From positions 3,352 through 67,351 of the forward strand of contig JBDHLB010000025.1 in the NCBI GenBank assembly GCA_039586095.1: DNA of 64,000 bases, in the 5' to 3' direction. Under the pieces are notes generated by a model. The model had not been told where the DNA came from and made no database searches. It was given only the letters and a program-made list of their open reading frames with translations. Shown here one piece after another: positions 8,743 through 16,276 of this stretch. The DNA comes from JBDHBD01 sp039586095. GTDB taxonomy: Bacteria > Gemmatimonadota > Gemmatimonadetes > Palauibacterales > Palauibacteraceae. Position 1 is the first letter of the stretch; each line of letters opens with the position of its first letter. The position numbers and the translations under genes are program-made.

Positions 8743-10587
8743 GTGCAGGCGAGTCCGGAAGGCCCGATCCACGAAGAAGAAGCGCTCGGCAAGGCGTATG
8801 ACGCCCGGCTGATGCGACGGCTTCTGCGCTACCTGTACCCCTACCGGTGGCGCGTGATCGCCGCCGTGCTCATGCTGATCGCCGCCTCTGCCGTCGAGCT
8901 CGTCGGCCCCTGGCTCACCAAGTTGGCGATTGACGAAGCGATCGCCACGGGCGATCGAGGCCTGCTCGGGTTGCTGGGCTCGCTCTACCTCGTCTCCCTT
9001 CTCCTCGCCGGGGCACTCGGATACGGGCGCACGCTGCTGACGACCTGGATCGGCCAATCAGTGATGCGAGACCTGCGGGGTCAGATCTTCAGGCACCTCC
9101 AGCGCCTGAACCTCGCGTTCTTCGACCGGAACCCGGTGGGCCGCCTCATGACCCGCGTCACGAGCGACGTGGAGGTGCTGAACGAGATGTTCACCTCCGG
9201 GGTCGTGACGATCTTCGGTGACGTGTTCACCGTGGTGTTTATCATGGTAGCGCTGCTCGCGCTCGATTGGCAGCTCGCCCTCGTCACCTTCGCAGTGCTC
9301 CCCGCGGTGTTCGTGTTGGCCTGGCTGTTTCGGCGCAAGGTGCGGGACGCCTATCGGCAGATCCGGGTTCGCCTGGCCCGCATCAACGCGTTCTTGCAGG
9401 AGCGGATCAGCGGCATGTCGGTGGTGCAGCTCTACGGGCAGGAGGCTTCGACGGATGCCCGGTTCCGCGAGATCAATCGGGACCACCTTTTGGCGCATTT
9501 GCGGTCGATCCGCTACTACGCGCTCTTCTTCCCTGCAGTCGAGATTCTCGCTGCCGTCGCGACGGCGCTCATCATCTGGTACGGGGGCGGCGAGGCACTT
9601 CAGGGCGCGCTTACGGTCGGTGTCATCGCGGCGTTCCTGCAGTACGTCAGACGGTTCTTCCGGCCTATCCAGGACCTCTCGGAAAAGTACAACATCCTGC
9701 AGAGTGCCATGGCGAGCTCGGAACGCGTCTTCCGTCTGCTGGATGAAGAGCCGGCGATCGCGGAGCCGGTCGAACCTGCCGTCCTGCCGGGACCGGTGCG
9801 CGGGCGCATCGCGTTCGAGGGCGTGTGGTTCCGCTATCTGGACCCCGCTGAAGACGAGCTCGAGTCCGGCGAAGCCGCTCTCGCTCTGCACCCCGAGCGT
9901 GAATGGGTGCTGCGGGGGGTCGACTTCGTCGCCGAGCCCGGGCAACGTCTCGCAATAGTCGGGGCGACGGGCGCCGGGAAGTCGACGCTGTTCAACTTGC
10001 TGATGCGGTTCTACGAGCCGCAACGGGGACGGATTACGCTTGACGGCATGGATATCCGCGATGTCCCGACGGCGGAGCTGCGCTCCGCCATGGGCCTGGT
10101 CCTGCAGGACGTGTATCTCTTCTCGGGGACGGCGCGTGACAACATCCGGCTGGGCAGAGAGATCGACGAACAGACGCTGCGCCGGGCTGCCCGACGAGTG
10201 GGCGTCGATCACCACATCGAGCGGCTGGATGCGGGATACGATCAGGAGCTCGGTGAACGGGGCAGCAGCCTGAGCGTGGGAGAGCGGCAGCTCCTGTCAT
10301 TTGCGCGGGCGCTGGCTGCCGATCCGCCCATTCTCCTGCTCGACGAGGCGACGAGTTCGGTCGACTCCGAGATCGAGGCCGAGATTCAGCACGCGCTCGA
10401 AGAGCTGATGGAGGGACGCACGAGCCTGGTCATCGCACACCGCCTGTCGACGATCCAAGAGGCGGACCGTATTCTCGTCGTTCACCACGGCGAGATCCCC
10501 GAGGCGGGCACTCACGAAGAGCTCTTGGAGCGCGGCGGGCTCTACGCACGCCTTTATCGTCTGCAGTTTGCCACGGCCGCCGCCTGA
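8743..10587 (+). CDS. ABC exporter, fused membrane and ATPase domains (MsbA/MdlB-like)
   Basis: A 614-residue half-transporter of the lipid/multidrug exporter type, expected to act as an inner-membrane dimer. A six-helix type I exporter domain begins near residue 25 (YLYPYRWRVIAAVLMLIAAS). The ATPase domain has Walker A GATGAGKST near residue 406, signature SVGERQLLSFARA near 510, Walker B ILLLDEATSSVD and the switch histidine in IAHRLST. About 20 acidic residues are inserted just before Walker A (DPAEDELESGEAALALHPER). The GTG at 8743 is chosen because GGAG lies 5 bp upstream. The ATG at 8689 is possible but lacks a good ribosome site. The substrate is unknown; nearby waaA makes a lipid A or glycolipid role conceivable only. 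Confidence 0.92.
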   Translation: MQASPEGPIHEEEALGKAYDARLMRRLLRYLYPYRWRVIAAVLMLIAASAVELVGPWLTKLAIDEAIATGDRGLLGLLGSLYLVSLLLAGALGYGRTLLTTWIGQSVMRDLRGQIFRHLQRLNLAFFDRNPVGRLMTRVTSDVEVLNEMFTSGVVTIFGDVFTVVFIMVALLALDWQLALVTFAVLPAVFVLAWLFRRKVRDAYRQIRVRLARINAFLQERISGMSVVQLYGQEASTDARFREINRDHLLAHLRSIRYYALFFPAVEILAAVATALIIWYGGGEALQGALTVGVIAAFLQYVRRFFRPIQDLSEKYNILQSAMASSERVFRLLDEEPAIAEPVEPAVLPGPVRGRIAFEGVWFRYLDPAEDELESGEAALALHPEREWVLRGVDFVAEPGQRLAIVGATGAGKSTLFNLLMRFYEPQRGRITLDGMDIRDVPTAELRSAMGLVLQDVYLFSGTARDNIRLGREIDEQTLRRAARRVGVDHHIERLDAGYDQELGERGSSLSVGERQLLSFARALAADPPILLLDEATSSVDSEIEAEIQHALEELMEGRTSLVIAHRLSTIQEADRILVVHHGEIPEAGTHEELLERGGLYARLYRLQFATAAA

Positions 10588-10593
10588 GCAGCG

Positions 10594-10650
10594 TGTGAGG
10601 AGCGCGAGCGCGTGAGGAGCACCGACGAGCACCTGAGGAGCATGTGAGAG
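10594..10650 (+). repeat. Imperfect short repeats containing GAGGAGC
   Basis: Three degenerate units of about 18-20 bp, each carrying TGAGGAGC, fill the gap between the ABC exporter and the small PLDc_N-like gene. The purine-rich cores resemble ribosome-binding sites, and the last lies about 18 bp before the small gene's ATG. Whether they matter for translation is unknown. Confidence 0.45.
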
Positions 10651-10654
10651 TCAC

Positions 10655-10879
10655 ATGAGCGAAGTGTTGGAGTTCATCGCGGGTGTGGATTCGCGGTTGC
10701 TGCTGGCCGCGTTCGTGTTGATGCTCGATGCCTGGTGCATCGGACTCCTGTGGCGATCCCCGGCCGACCTGCGGGAAAAGTGGCTGTGGAGCGGGGTGAT
10801 CGTGCTGTGTCCGATCGTCGGGTTGCTGTTCTGGTTCGTGTTGGGCCCGAAACCCGTTATGCGCGGGCGCACCGACTAG
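10655..10879 (+). CDS. Small membrane protein, PLDc_N-like
   Basis: A 74-residue protein with two hydrophobic segments (about 15-32 and 42-64) joined by a short basic/acidic loop, ending in LLFWFVLGPKPVMRGR. The pattern of a helix, W-S-G, a second helix and an LG-[RP] end resembles the PLDc_N domain found alone or at the N-terminus of cardiolipin synthases. It has no catalytic HKD motif. It lies 67 bp after the ABC exporter on the same strand and may be co-transcribed. The role is unknown, probably membrane-associated. Confidence 0.72.
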   Translation: MSEVLEFIAGVDSRLLLAAFVLMLDAWCIGLLWRSPADLREKWLWSGVIVLCPIVGLLFWFVLGPKPVMRGRTD

Positions 10880-10889
10880 GGGCCTCCGC

Positions 10890-12251
10890 TCACCGTTCGA
10901 CCCGCCCTGTTCGTCCAGCCCCGGCTCCACTGGCGATCAACCCCGAGATCAGATCGGCGCTCGCCCGGGCCGCGCCCACTCCCTCTCTGACGTAGGCAGC
11001 GGCCAGCTCCCCCATCCGCCGACGCACGGCGGGCCGTTCGCGGAACCCACGAAGCACGGCGGCCACGGAGGTCGTGTCGATCTCGAGGGCGGCGCCTCGC
11101 TTCAACAGCTCGGACGCCTCACGGCGGGTGTGATGCGGACCGAACAGTACCGGCACGCCGGCCGCGGCCGGCTCGATCACCGAGTGAAGGCCCGTCCCGC
11201 CCAATCCGCCGCCGACGTAGGCCACGTCGGCGGCCAGATACAGCTCGGCCAGAGGACCCACGACGTCCACGATCAGCGGGGCACCGGGGGAAAGGTCGGC
11301 CGCATCGCGCGTCCAGAGGTTCGGCTCCTCGCCCAGTACCTCGCGACAACGGACGCGGAGTCGGTCGACGGCGGCCCGCGTCGGTTGGTGGGGCACGAGA
11401 ATCAGCTCCAAGGGGATCGCATGCTGCCGGAGCTCCGAAGCGGTATCCAACAGGAGATCTTCATCCTCGGGCCAGGTGGAGCCCGCTACGATCCGCAGAG
11501 GTCCGCCGGCTTCGGTCGACACCGCCGACTGCGGTCCGGCCGTCCGCTCGAACGAAAGGTGGGCGGAGGAAGCACTCGCCCGTGCGGTCTCCACCCGTTC
11601 GAGCGCGAGGTCGAAGGCGGCGTCGCCCGTGACTTCACAAGCGGACGACGGCACTCCCAGCATCAGCAGCCGCTCGCGATCCGCTGACGTGGCGGCGCCC
11701 GCCCGCCGGAGTCGTCCGTAAGCAGGTCGCAGAAAGCGGCGCGCTATGGGCCGGAGACGGGAGCTGTCGGGCCGCACGGTCCCGTTGATCAACCCGATCG
11801 GTACGCCGAGATCGACGGCCGCACCCGTCAGACCCGGCCACACGTCGAGCTTGGCGAACACGATCGCCGAGGGCGTCATGGCCCTGATCGCCGAGCGACA
11901 TTGCCGGGGCGCGTCGACCGGGACGAGGCCCGCGTAGTCCGGTTGCAGACGATCGACGACGGCACGGGCCGAGGCCGATGTGAACGTCACGACGAGCTGA
12001 AAATCGAGATCGGCGCGCAGAGCGGCCAGCACGGGTTGTGCTCCCAATAACTCGCCGGCCGACGGGCCGTGCAGCCACAGGAGCGGCGACTCGGCCCGCC
12101 GGGCGTCGCGCGCCCACATCTGCATCAAGGCGGGCGCGTTTCGTCGCTCGGACAGGTCGGCAGCGTGGCCGGGCCGCACGACCCCGAGCACCGGTGAGAC
12201 GACCCGGATGAGGCCGAGCAGAGCGCCGTACCCGGTCTCGAACAGGTTCAC
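10890..12251 (-). CDS. waaA: 3-deoxy-D-manno-octulosonic acid (Kdo) transferase
   Basis: A 453-residue GT-B glycosyltransferase that attaches Kdo to lipid A precursors at the inner membrane. Seen: an N-terminal hydrophobic anchor, then LLWLHGPSAGELLGAQP with the family's WxHxxSxGE-like motif, the FTSASA segment, and a C-terminal half with ADVAYVGGGLGGTGLHSVIEPAAAGVPVLFGPHH, described here by its short core YVGGGLGGTG. An unusual 30-40 residue low-complexity linker (ASASSAHLSFERTAGPQSAV) sits mid-protein. It is 3'-convergent with the PLDc_N-like gene (10-bp gap) and divergent from the methylase gene (23 bp). It supports an LPS-bearing outer membrane. Confidence 0.9.
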   Translation of the reverse strand: MNLFETGYGALLGLIRVVSPVLGVVRPGHAADLSERRNAPALMQMWARDARRAESPLLWLHGPSAGELLGAQPVLAALRADLDFQLVVTFTSASARAVVDRLQPDYAGLVPVDAPRQCRSAIRAMTPSAIVFAKLDVWPGLTGAAVDLGVPIGLINGTVRPDSSRLRPIARRFLRPAYGRLRRAGAATSADRERLLMLGVPSSACEVTGDAAFDLALERVETARASASSAHLSFERTAGPQSAVSTEAGGPLRIVAGSTWPEDEDLLLDTASELRQHAIPLELILVPHQPTRAAVDRLRVRCREVLGEEPNLWTRDAADLSPGAPLIVDVVGPLAELYLAADVAYVGGGLGGTGLHSVIEPAAAGVPVLFGPHHTRREASELLKRGAALEIDTTSVAAVLRGFRERPAVRRRMGELAAAYVREGVGAARASADLISGLIASGAGAGRTGRVER

Positions 12252-12274
12252 GAGGGCGTGCTTTCGCGGGCTGG

Positions 12275-13390
12275 ATGCATGCCCTATCCTGCGGTGTGCG
12301 ATATCTGGGCAACAAGACCCGCCTCACCCCGTTCCTGCTCGAGACGATCCGGGAGCTCGCCATCGAGCCGGGCACGGCCGCCGATCCGTTCGCGGGCACG
12401 GCGAGCGTGGCCAGCGCGCTGAAGCGGGCTGGCTGGCGCGTCCACACCGGCGACCTGATGGCCTCCTCCTACGCGCTGCAGGTGGCACGCGTCGAGCTGG
12501 ACCGGGCACCTCGTTTCCCCGACGAGCTGATCCCGGAGTCGCGTCGCGCACCCGCCTCCGGCACGGTCTCGTATCGCCGACTGCTCGAGTGGCTCCAGAG
12601 CCTGCCCGGTCGACACGGCTTCATGACCGAGCACTACACACCCGCGGGCGACGCCGGAAAGTCGCACGGTCGCATGTACTTCACGAGCGACAACGCGCGG
12701 CGTCTGGACTCGATTCGTGAGCGAATCGCGGGCTGGAGCTCGGAGGGGACCATCGGGAGGAGACGGAGCCAGCTGCTCATCGCGACGCTTCTGGAGGCGG
12801 CGGACCGGGTCGCGAACACGACGGGCGTCTACGCCTCGTTCGTGAAGACGTGGCAGTCGAACGCTCGTCGATCACTCGAGCTCCGGGCCGTTCGACCCAC
12901 GCGCTCGCCGAACGGTTCCATCGGGTGCACGGCGTACCATGGTCCGGCGGAACGAATGTTGGCCGAGCGCGGGTCTCTGGACCTGGTGTATCTGGATCCG
13001 CCGTACAACAGCCGGCAGTATCCCGCCTACTACCATATTCCGGAGCTGATCGCCGCAGGCTGGTCTCCGGAGCCGGAGCTGCGTGGGAAGACGGGACTGA
13101 TCCCGGACGGGGAGCGTCGTTCGGACTGGTGTCGACGTGGAAAGGCCGAGGGGGCCCTGCGAGAGCTTCTGGGCGTCGCCGATGCGAAGCACCTTCTCCT
13201 GAGCTACAACGACGAAGGCCTGCTTCCGCGACCGCTGATCGAAGAGGCGTTGCGTGCGCGTGGCCGATCGGACACGTACCGCTGCTTCACGCACGACTAT
13301 CGTCGGTATCGGAGCGATTCCGACGGTCCAGGCCGCACGTACCGGCGAGATGCCGTGTGCGAACACCTCCACTACATCCGGATCGATTGA
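12275..13390 (+). CDS. D12-class adenine-specific DNA methyltransferase (orphan)
   Basis: A 371-residue N6-adenine DNA methylase of the Dam/D12 type. The S-adenosylmethionine site is formed by RYLGNKTRL (residues 9-17) and ADPFAGTASVA near 35. The catalytic motif is YLDPPYNSRQY near residue 247, a canonical DPPY. No restriction enzyme gene is adjacent, so it appears to be an orphan methylase with a regulatory or host-specific role, or a relic of a restriction-modification system. The ATG at 12275 gives seven residues before the conserved RYLGNK; a GTG at 12296 is an alternative start. It is divergent from waaA with only 23 bp between the two starts. Confidence 0.85.
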   Translation: MHALSCGVRYLGNKTRLTPFLLETIRELAIEPGTAADPFAGTASVASALKRAGWRVHTGDLMASSYALQVARVELDRAPRFPDELIPESRRAPASGTVSYRRLLEWLQSLPGRHGFMTEHYTPAGDAGKSHGRMYFTSDNARRLDSIRERIAGWSSEGTIGRRRSQLLIATLLEAADRVANTTGVYASFVKTWQSNARRSLELRAVRPTRSPNGSIGCTAYHGPAERMLAERGSLDLVYLDPPYNSRQYPAYYHIPELIAAGWSPEPELRGKTGLIPDGERRSDWCRRGKAEGALRELLGVADAKHLLLSYNDEGLLPRPLIEEALRARGRSDTYRCFTHDYRRYRSDSDGPGRTYRRDAVCEHLHYIRID

Positions 13391-13449
13391 GACGCTAAGG
13401 GACCCCCGAGGCCGATCGGTGGCGCGAGTTGTCCGGATCGACTGCGGGG

Positions 13450-13776
13450 CTACCCTCCCGCCTCGGGATCCTCCGGTGGCGTCCAGTCGCCGTTCCAGTC
13501 CTCGGCGGCCTCGCGCTCCCGCTCCTGGGCTTCGCGAACGATGCGGCGGGCGTCCCGTTCCGCTGGATCCGCGCTCGGGAGAAGCCGCTCGGTAACCCGG
13601 ACCTCGTATTCGAAGATCATCCGTCTGAGGTCGCCCAGTCGCCCCTGGACGAGAGGCAGCGACCGCAGAAGCCGGCCCTGATCTTCCAGCCTTCGGAGCA
13701 GGTCTCCGAACGCGAGCAGGGCGCGTCGTACGTCGTCCTCCGTGGGGGCCGGTCGCCGGGACCGTTCGTCGTCCAT
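13450..13776 (-). CDS. Hypothetical charged helical protein
   Basis: A 108-residue soluble protein, very rich in Arg, Glu and Asp, with no signal peptide or transmembrane segment. It starts MDDERSRRPAP and is predicted almost wholly helical by eye (VRRALLAFGDLLRRLEDQ; RDARRIVREAQERERE), ending in a Pro/Asp/Glu tail. It lies alone between two plus-strand genes. I do not recognise a family. Its composition and third-position GC agree with real coding, but no function can be assigned. Confidence 0.62.
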   Translation of the reverse strand: MDDERSRRPAPTEDDVRRALLAFGDLLRRLEDQGRLLRSLPLVQGRLGDLRRMIFEYEVRVTERLLPSADPAERDARRIVREAQEREREAAEDWNGDWTPPEDPEAGG

Positions 13777-13900
13777 CCGTCTGCTGGTTGAGGTATTGTC
13801 CAGTTGGGGTATCGTTCGGCTGTTGCCGGATCGCCGTCCGCTTGGGGAGCGTCAGGGCGTGTACGTCCTACACACCGTGAACCGCATCGTTCGAGGCCGG

Positions 13901-13944
13901 TGCCAGGGATCCGGCCTTTGCCAGGGACCCGGCTTCTGCCAGGG
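13901..13944 (+). repeat. 18-bp tandem repeat, 2.4 copies
   Basis: Units TGCCAGGGATCCGGCCTT (13901-13918) and TGCCAGGGACCCGGCTTC (13919-13936), followed by a partial TGCCAGGG. The array ends 15 bp before the aminopeptidase ATG and could affect its leader or represent slippage. The rest of 13777-13959 shows nothing recognisable. Confidence 0.7.
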
Positions 13945-13959
13945 CCGTACTAGAAGCAC

Positions 13960-15075
13960 ATGAACCGCATCCACTCAAACATGCGCCGCGCCGCGCTCGG
14001 GCTTGTCGGCCTGCTGGCGTCCACCGCCTGCTCGCCGACGTACGTGCTGCGCGCCGGGTGGGAGGAGGCCCGGCTTCTGTCGCAGCGCCGACCGATCGAG
14101 GACGTGATCCACGACACGACGGTCGCCCCTGCGGTGAGGGGGAAGCTCCGACTGGTCGAGGACGCCCGCGATTTTGCCGTGCGCGAGCTCGGCCTCGACG
14201 CCGCCGACAGCTTTCGGAGCTACGTGGAGCTGTCGCGAGACACGCTGATCCTTGCGGTCGCTGCGGCCCACGAGCTCGAGTTGCGCTGGCTCACCTGGTG
14301 GTTCCCGATCGTGGGTCGCGTCCCGTATCGCGGCTACTTCGACTTCGACGACGCACGGGCCGAGGGCGACCGGCTCGCGGATGAGGGATTCGACGTATCC
14401 GTGCGCCCCGTGCCGGCGTTCAGTACCGCCGGCTGGCTTCCCGATCCCGTCGTATCCACCACGCTGCGAAGCGACAGCCTGTCGATCGCGACCACCGTGA
14501 TTCACGAGATCACCCACACCACCTTTTTCGCCGCCGGGCGCGCCGATTTCAACGAAGCGTTCGCGAACTTCGTGGGGCATCGGGGAGCCATCGACTTCTT
14601 CTGTCGGGCGGTCGCGGACGAGCGTCTGTGCGATCGCGCACAGCGGCGTTGGCAGGATACGCGGACCTTCGGCCGATTCTTCCGCTCCATCGCGGACCCG
14701 CTGCGTGAGCTGTACGCGAGCGATCTTCCCGACGAGGAAAAGCGGACCCGCAAGACCCGGGTCTTTCAGGATGCGGCGCGACGCTTCGAGGACGACGTGA
14801 AGCCCGAGCTGGTGGGTGGCAGCTACGGGTCGCTGGATCCGGGGCGACTCAATAACGCGTGGGTGTTGTCCCGGTTGCTGTATTACGACCGTCTGGACGA
14901 CTTCGAGGCGGTATACGAGGCGCACGATTCGTTTCCCGAGGCGTTGCAGGCGCTGCTCGCCGCGGCTCGGCAGGGCGACCCGTGGGCCGCTCTCGACCGT
15001 CTGTCTGGGGCTCGGTCGATGGCCCCCCGCACGCCTGCAGCAGGTGCTTCGACCGTGCGCTCGGGCGACCACTGA
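13960..15075 (+). CDS. Lipoprotein zinc aminopeptidase-like protein (PF10023 type)
   Basis: A 371-residue predicted lipoprotein. The signal peptide ends with lipobox LLASTAC. The metal site is TTVIHEITHTTFF near residue 180 (HExxH), followed by FNEAFANFVGHRG, which supplies the third ligand Glu. These features match the putative aminopeptidase family related to gluzincins (PF10023). The aromatic run LRWLTWWFPIVGRVPYRGYF, about 20 residues earlier in the fold, is also typical. The expected location is the periplasmic face of a membrane. Substrates are not known. A usp gene follows 16 bp downstream. Confidence 0.82.
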   Translation: MNRIHSNMRRAALGLVGLLASTACSPTYVLRAGWEEARLLSQRRPIEDVIHDTTVAPAVRGKLRLVEDARDFAVRELGLDAADSFRSYVELSRDTLILAVAAAHELELRWLTWWFPIVGRVPYRGYFDFDDARAEGDRLADEGFDVSVRPVPAFSTAGWLPDPVVSTTLRSDSLSIATTVIHEITHTTFFAAGRADFNEAFANFVGHRGAIDFFCRAVADERLCDRAQRRWQDTRTFGRFFRSIADPLRELYASDLPDEEKRTRKTRVFQDAARRFEDDVKPELVGGSYGSLDPGRLNNAWVLSRLLYYDRLDDFEAVYEAHDSFPEALQALLAAARQGDPWAALDRLSGARSMAPRTPAAGASTVRSGDH

Positions 15076-15091
15076 CGTAGCTTCGGCTCCC

Positions 15092-15970
15092 ATGTACAAA
15101 CGTATTCTTGTCGCTGTCGATTTCTCCGATCCCTCGGTGAAGGCGCTCGACTGGGTGGCCCGGCACTTCCCGGACGCCGAGGTCGTCCTTTCCCACGTGA
15201 TCCCACGATATCGGCCACCGGATTACGTCGCGCGCGCGCTGGGAGACGAGCTTGCCTTACGAGCCGAGAAGGAGCTCGATGTGCGGGCCAATCTCGAGCA
15301 TCTGGCCGAAGAGCATGGCCTGGACCCGCAGATCGAAATCCGCTCGGGCGCTGTCCATCGTCAGGTCTGCGAGCTGGCGAGGGAGACGGCCGCGGACCTC
15401 ATCGTGGTCGGCGCCCCGCGTCCCCGCCCCTGGTCGCAACAGGCCACCGACTCGACCGTGACCCGCATCCTCGAGCATACCGAGACGCCGCTGTACGCCT
15501 GGAGACCGATCCCTCGTCTCGCGGATCCGGAGGACCGTACGGTGTTGGCGGCGCTCGACCTGCACGCCGGGAGTGCCGCCGTGGCCGAGACCGCAGCCCA
15601 GGTCGCGGCAGAGTTCAAGGCTCGACTGATCGTCCTGCACGTGATCACCCGCACCCTGCAGGCGTATCTGCGGGCCGTGAGCTCGCCGCAGGTCGTTCGA
15701 GACACGTCCGCGAAGCTGCGGTCGGCGGCGCGTGCGGACGCGCTGGAGCTGGTGCCCGCGGCGCTTCGCGAACCGCTCGACGTCCAGGTTCAGGTGCTTC
15801 AGGGCCGACCGGTGATGCAGATCCTGGCGGTCGCGGAGAGCGAGTCGGCCAACCTCATCGTGATGGGGGGACGCTCGGGTCGAACGGTGCCGGGCCGTCC
15901 GCTGCTGACCGGCGTGACGAATCGCGTGCTACGAGCCACGAACAGCTCGATCCTGGTCGCGCCCCGATGA
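15092..15970 (+). CDS. Universal stress protein with tandem Usp domains
   Basis: A 292-residue protein with two Usp (adenine-nucleotide alpha-hydrolase-like) domains. The first begins MYKRILVAVDFSDPSVKAL and ends near residue 145. The second begins TVLAALDLHAGSAA and carries the ATP-binding-type pattern LIVMGGRSGRTVPGR, then VTNRVLRATNSSILVAPR. In the first domain the corresponding loop is LIVVGAPRPRPW, a weaker nucleotide motif. The start is the ATG directly before YKRILVAVDFS; longer in-frame versions run through the upstream gene. It overlaps the next gene by 4 bp (ATGA), so the two are probably coupled. Confidence 0.9.
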   Translation: MYKRILVAVDFSDPSVKALDWVARHFPDAEVVLSHVIPRYRPPDYVARALGDELALRAEKELDVRANLEHLAEEHGLDPQIEIRSGAVHRQVCELARETAADLIVVGAPRPRPWSQQATDSTVTRILEHTETPLYAWRPIPRLADPEDRTVLAALDLHAGSAAVAETAAQVAAEFKARLIVLHVITRTLQAYLRAVSSPQVVRDTSAKLRSAARADALELVPAALREPLDVQVQVLQGRPVMQILAVAESESANLIVMGGRSGRTVPGRPLLTGVTNRVLRATNSSILVAPR

Positions 15971-16254
15971 GCGGCGGCGGGTTCGATTGCGTGCGCTGCG
16001 ACAGGCCGGAGGTGGCTCCGCTGGCCCGGTCGCCGATCCCCGGAGACCTGGGGGAGCGGGTGCTGGCGGAGATCTGTGATCCGTGTTGGGAAGACTGGAA
16101 GCGCCACCAGATGGCGCTCATCAATCATTACGGACTGGACCCGCGCCAGCCTCAGGCGCGCGAGTTCCTGTACGCCAACCTGCGTGCGTTTCTGTTCGGC
16201 GAAGGGCCGGCCGCCGAGATCGACACGTCTCGGGAGGGCTCGGTCCGCTGGTAG
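15967..16254 (+). CDS. YggX-like Fe(II)-trafficking protein with extra cysteines
   Basis: A 95-residue protein resembling YggX, which protects Fe-S clusters from oxidative damage. The shared core is GDLGERVLAEICDPCWEDW, followed by a KRHQMALINHYGLDP segment and a C-terminal FLYANLRAFLFGEG helix. Unlike classical YggX, which has one N-terminal cysteine, this protein has C8-x2-C11 and C37-x2-C40, i.e. two CxxC pairs that could bind zinc or iron. It is translationally coupled to the Usp gene by an ATGA overlap, which suggests a stress-response pair. Confidence 0.72.
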   Translation: MSGGGFDCVRCDRPEVAPLARSPIPGDLGERVLAEICDPCWEDWKRHQMALINHYGLDPRQPQAREFLYANLRAFLFGEGPAAEIDTSREGSVRW

Positions 16255-16276
16255 TAGCCGGGCTGGTGGCGACTCG

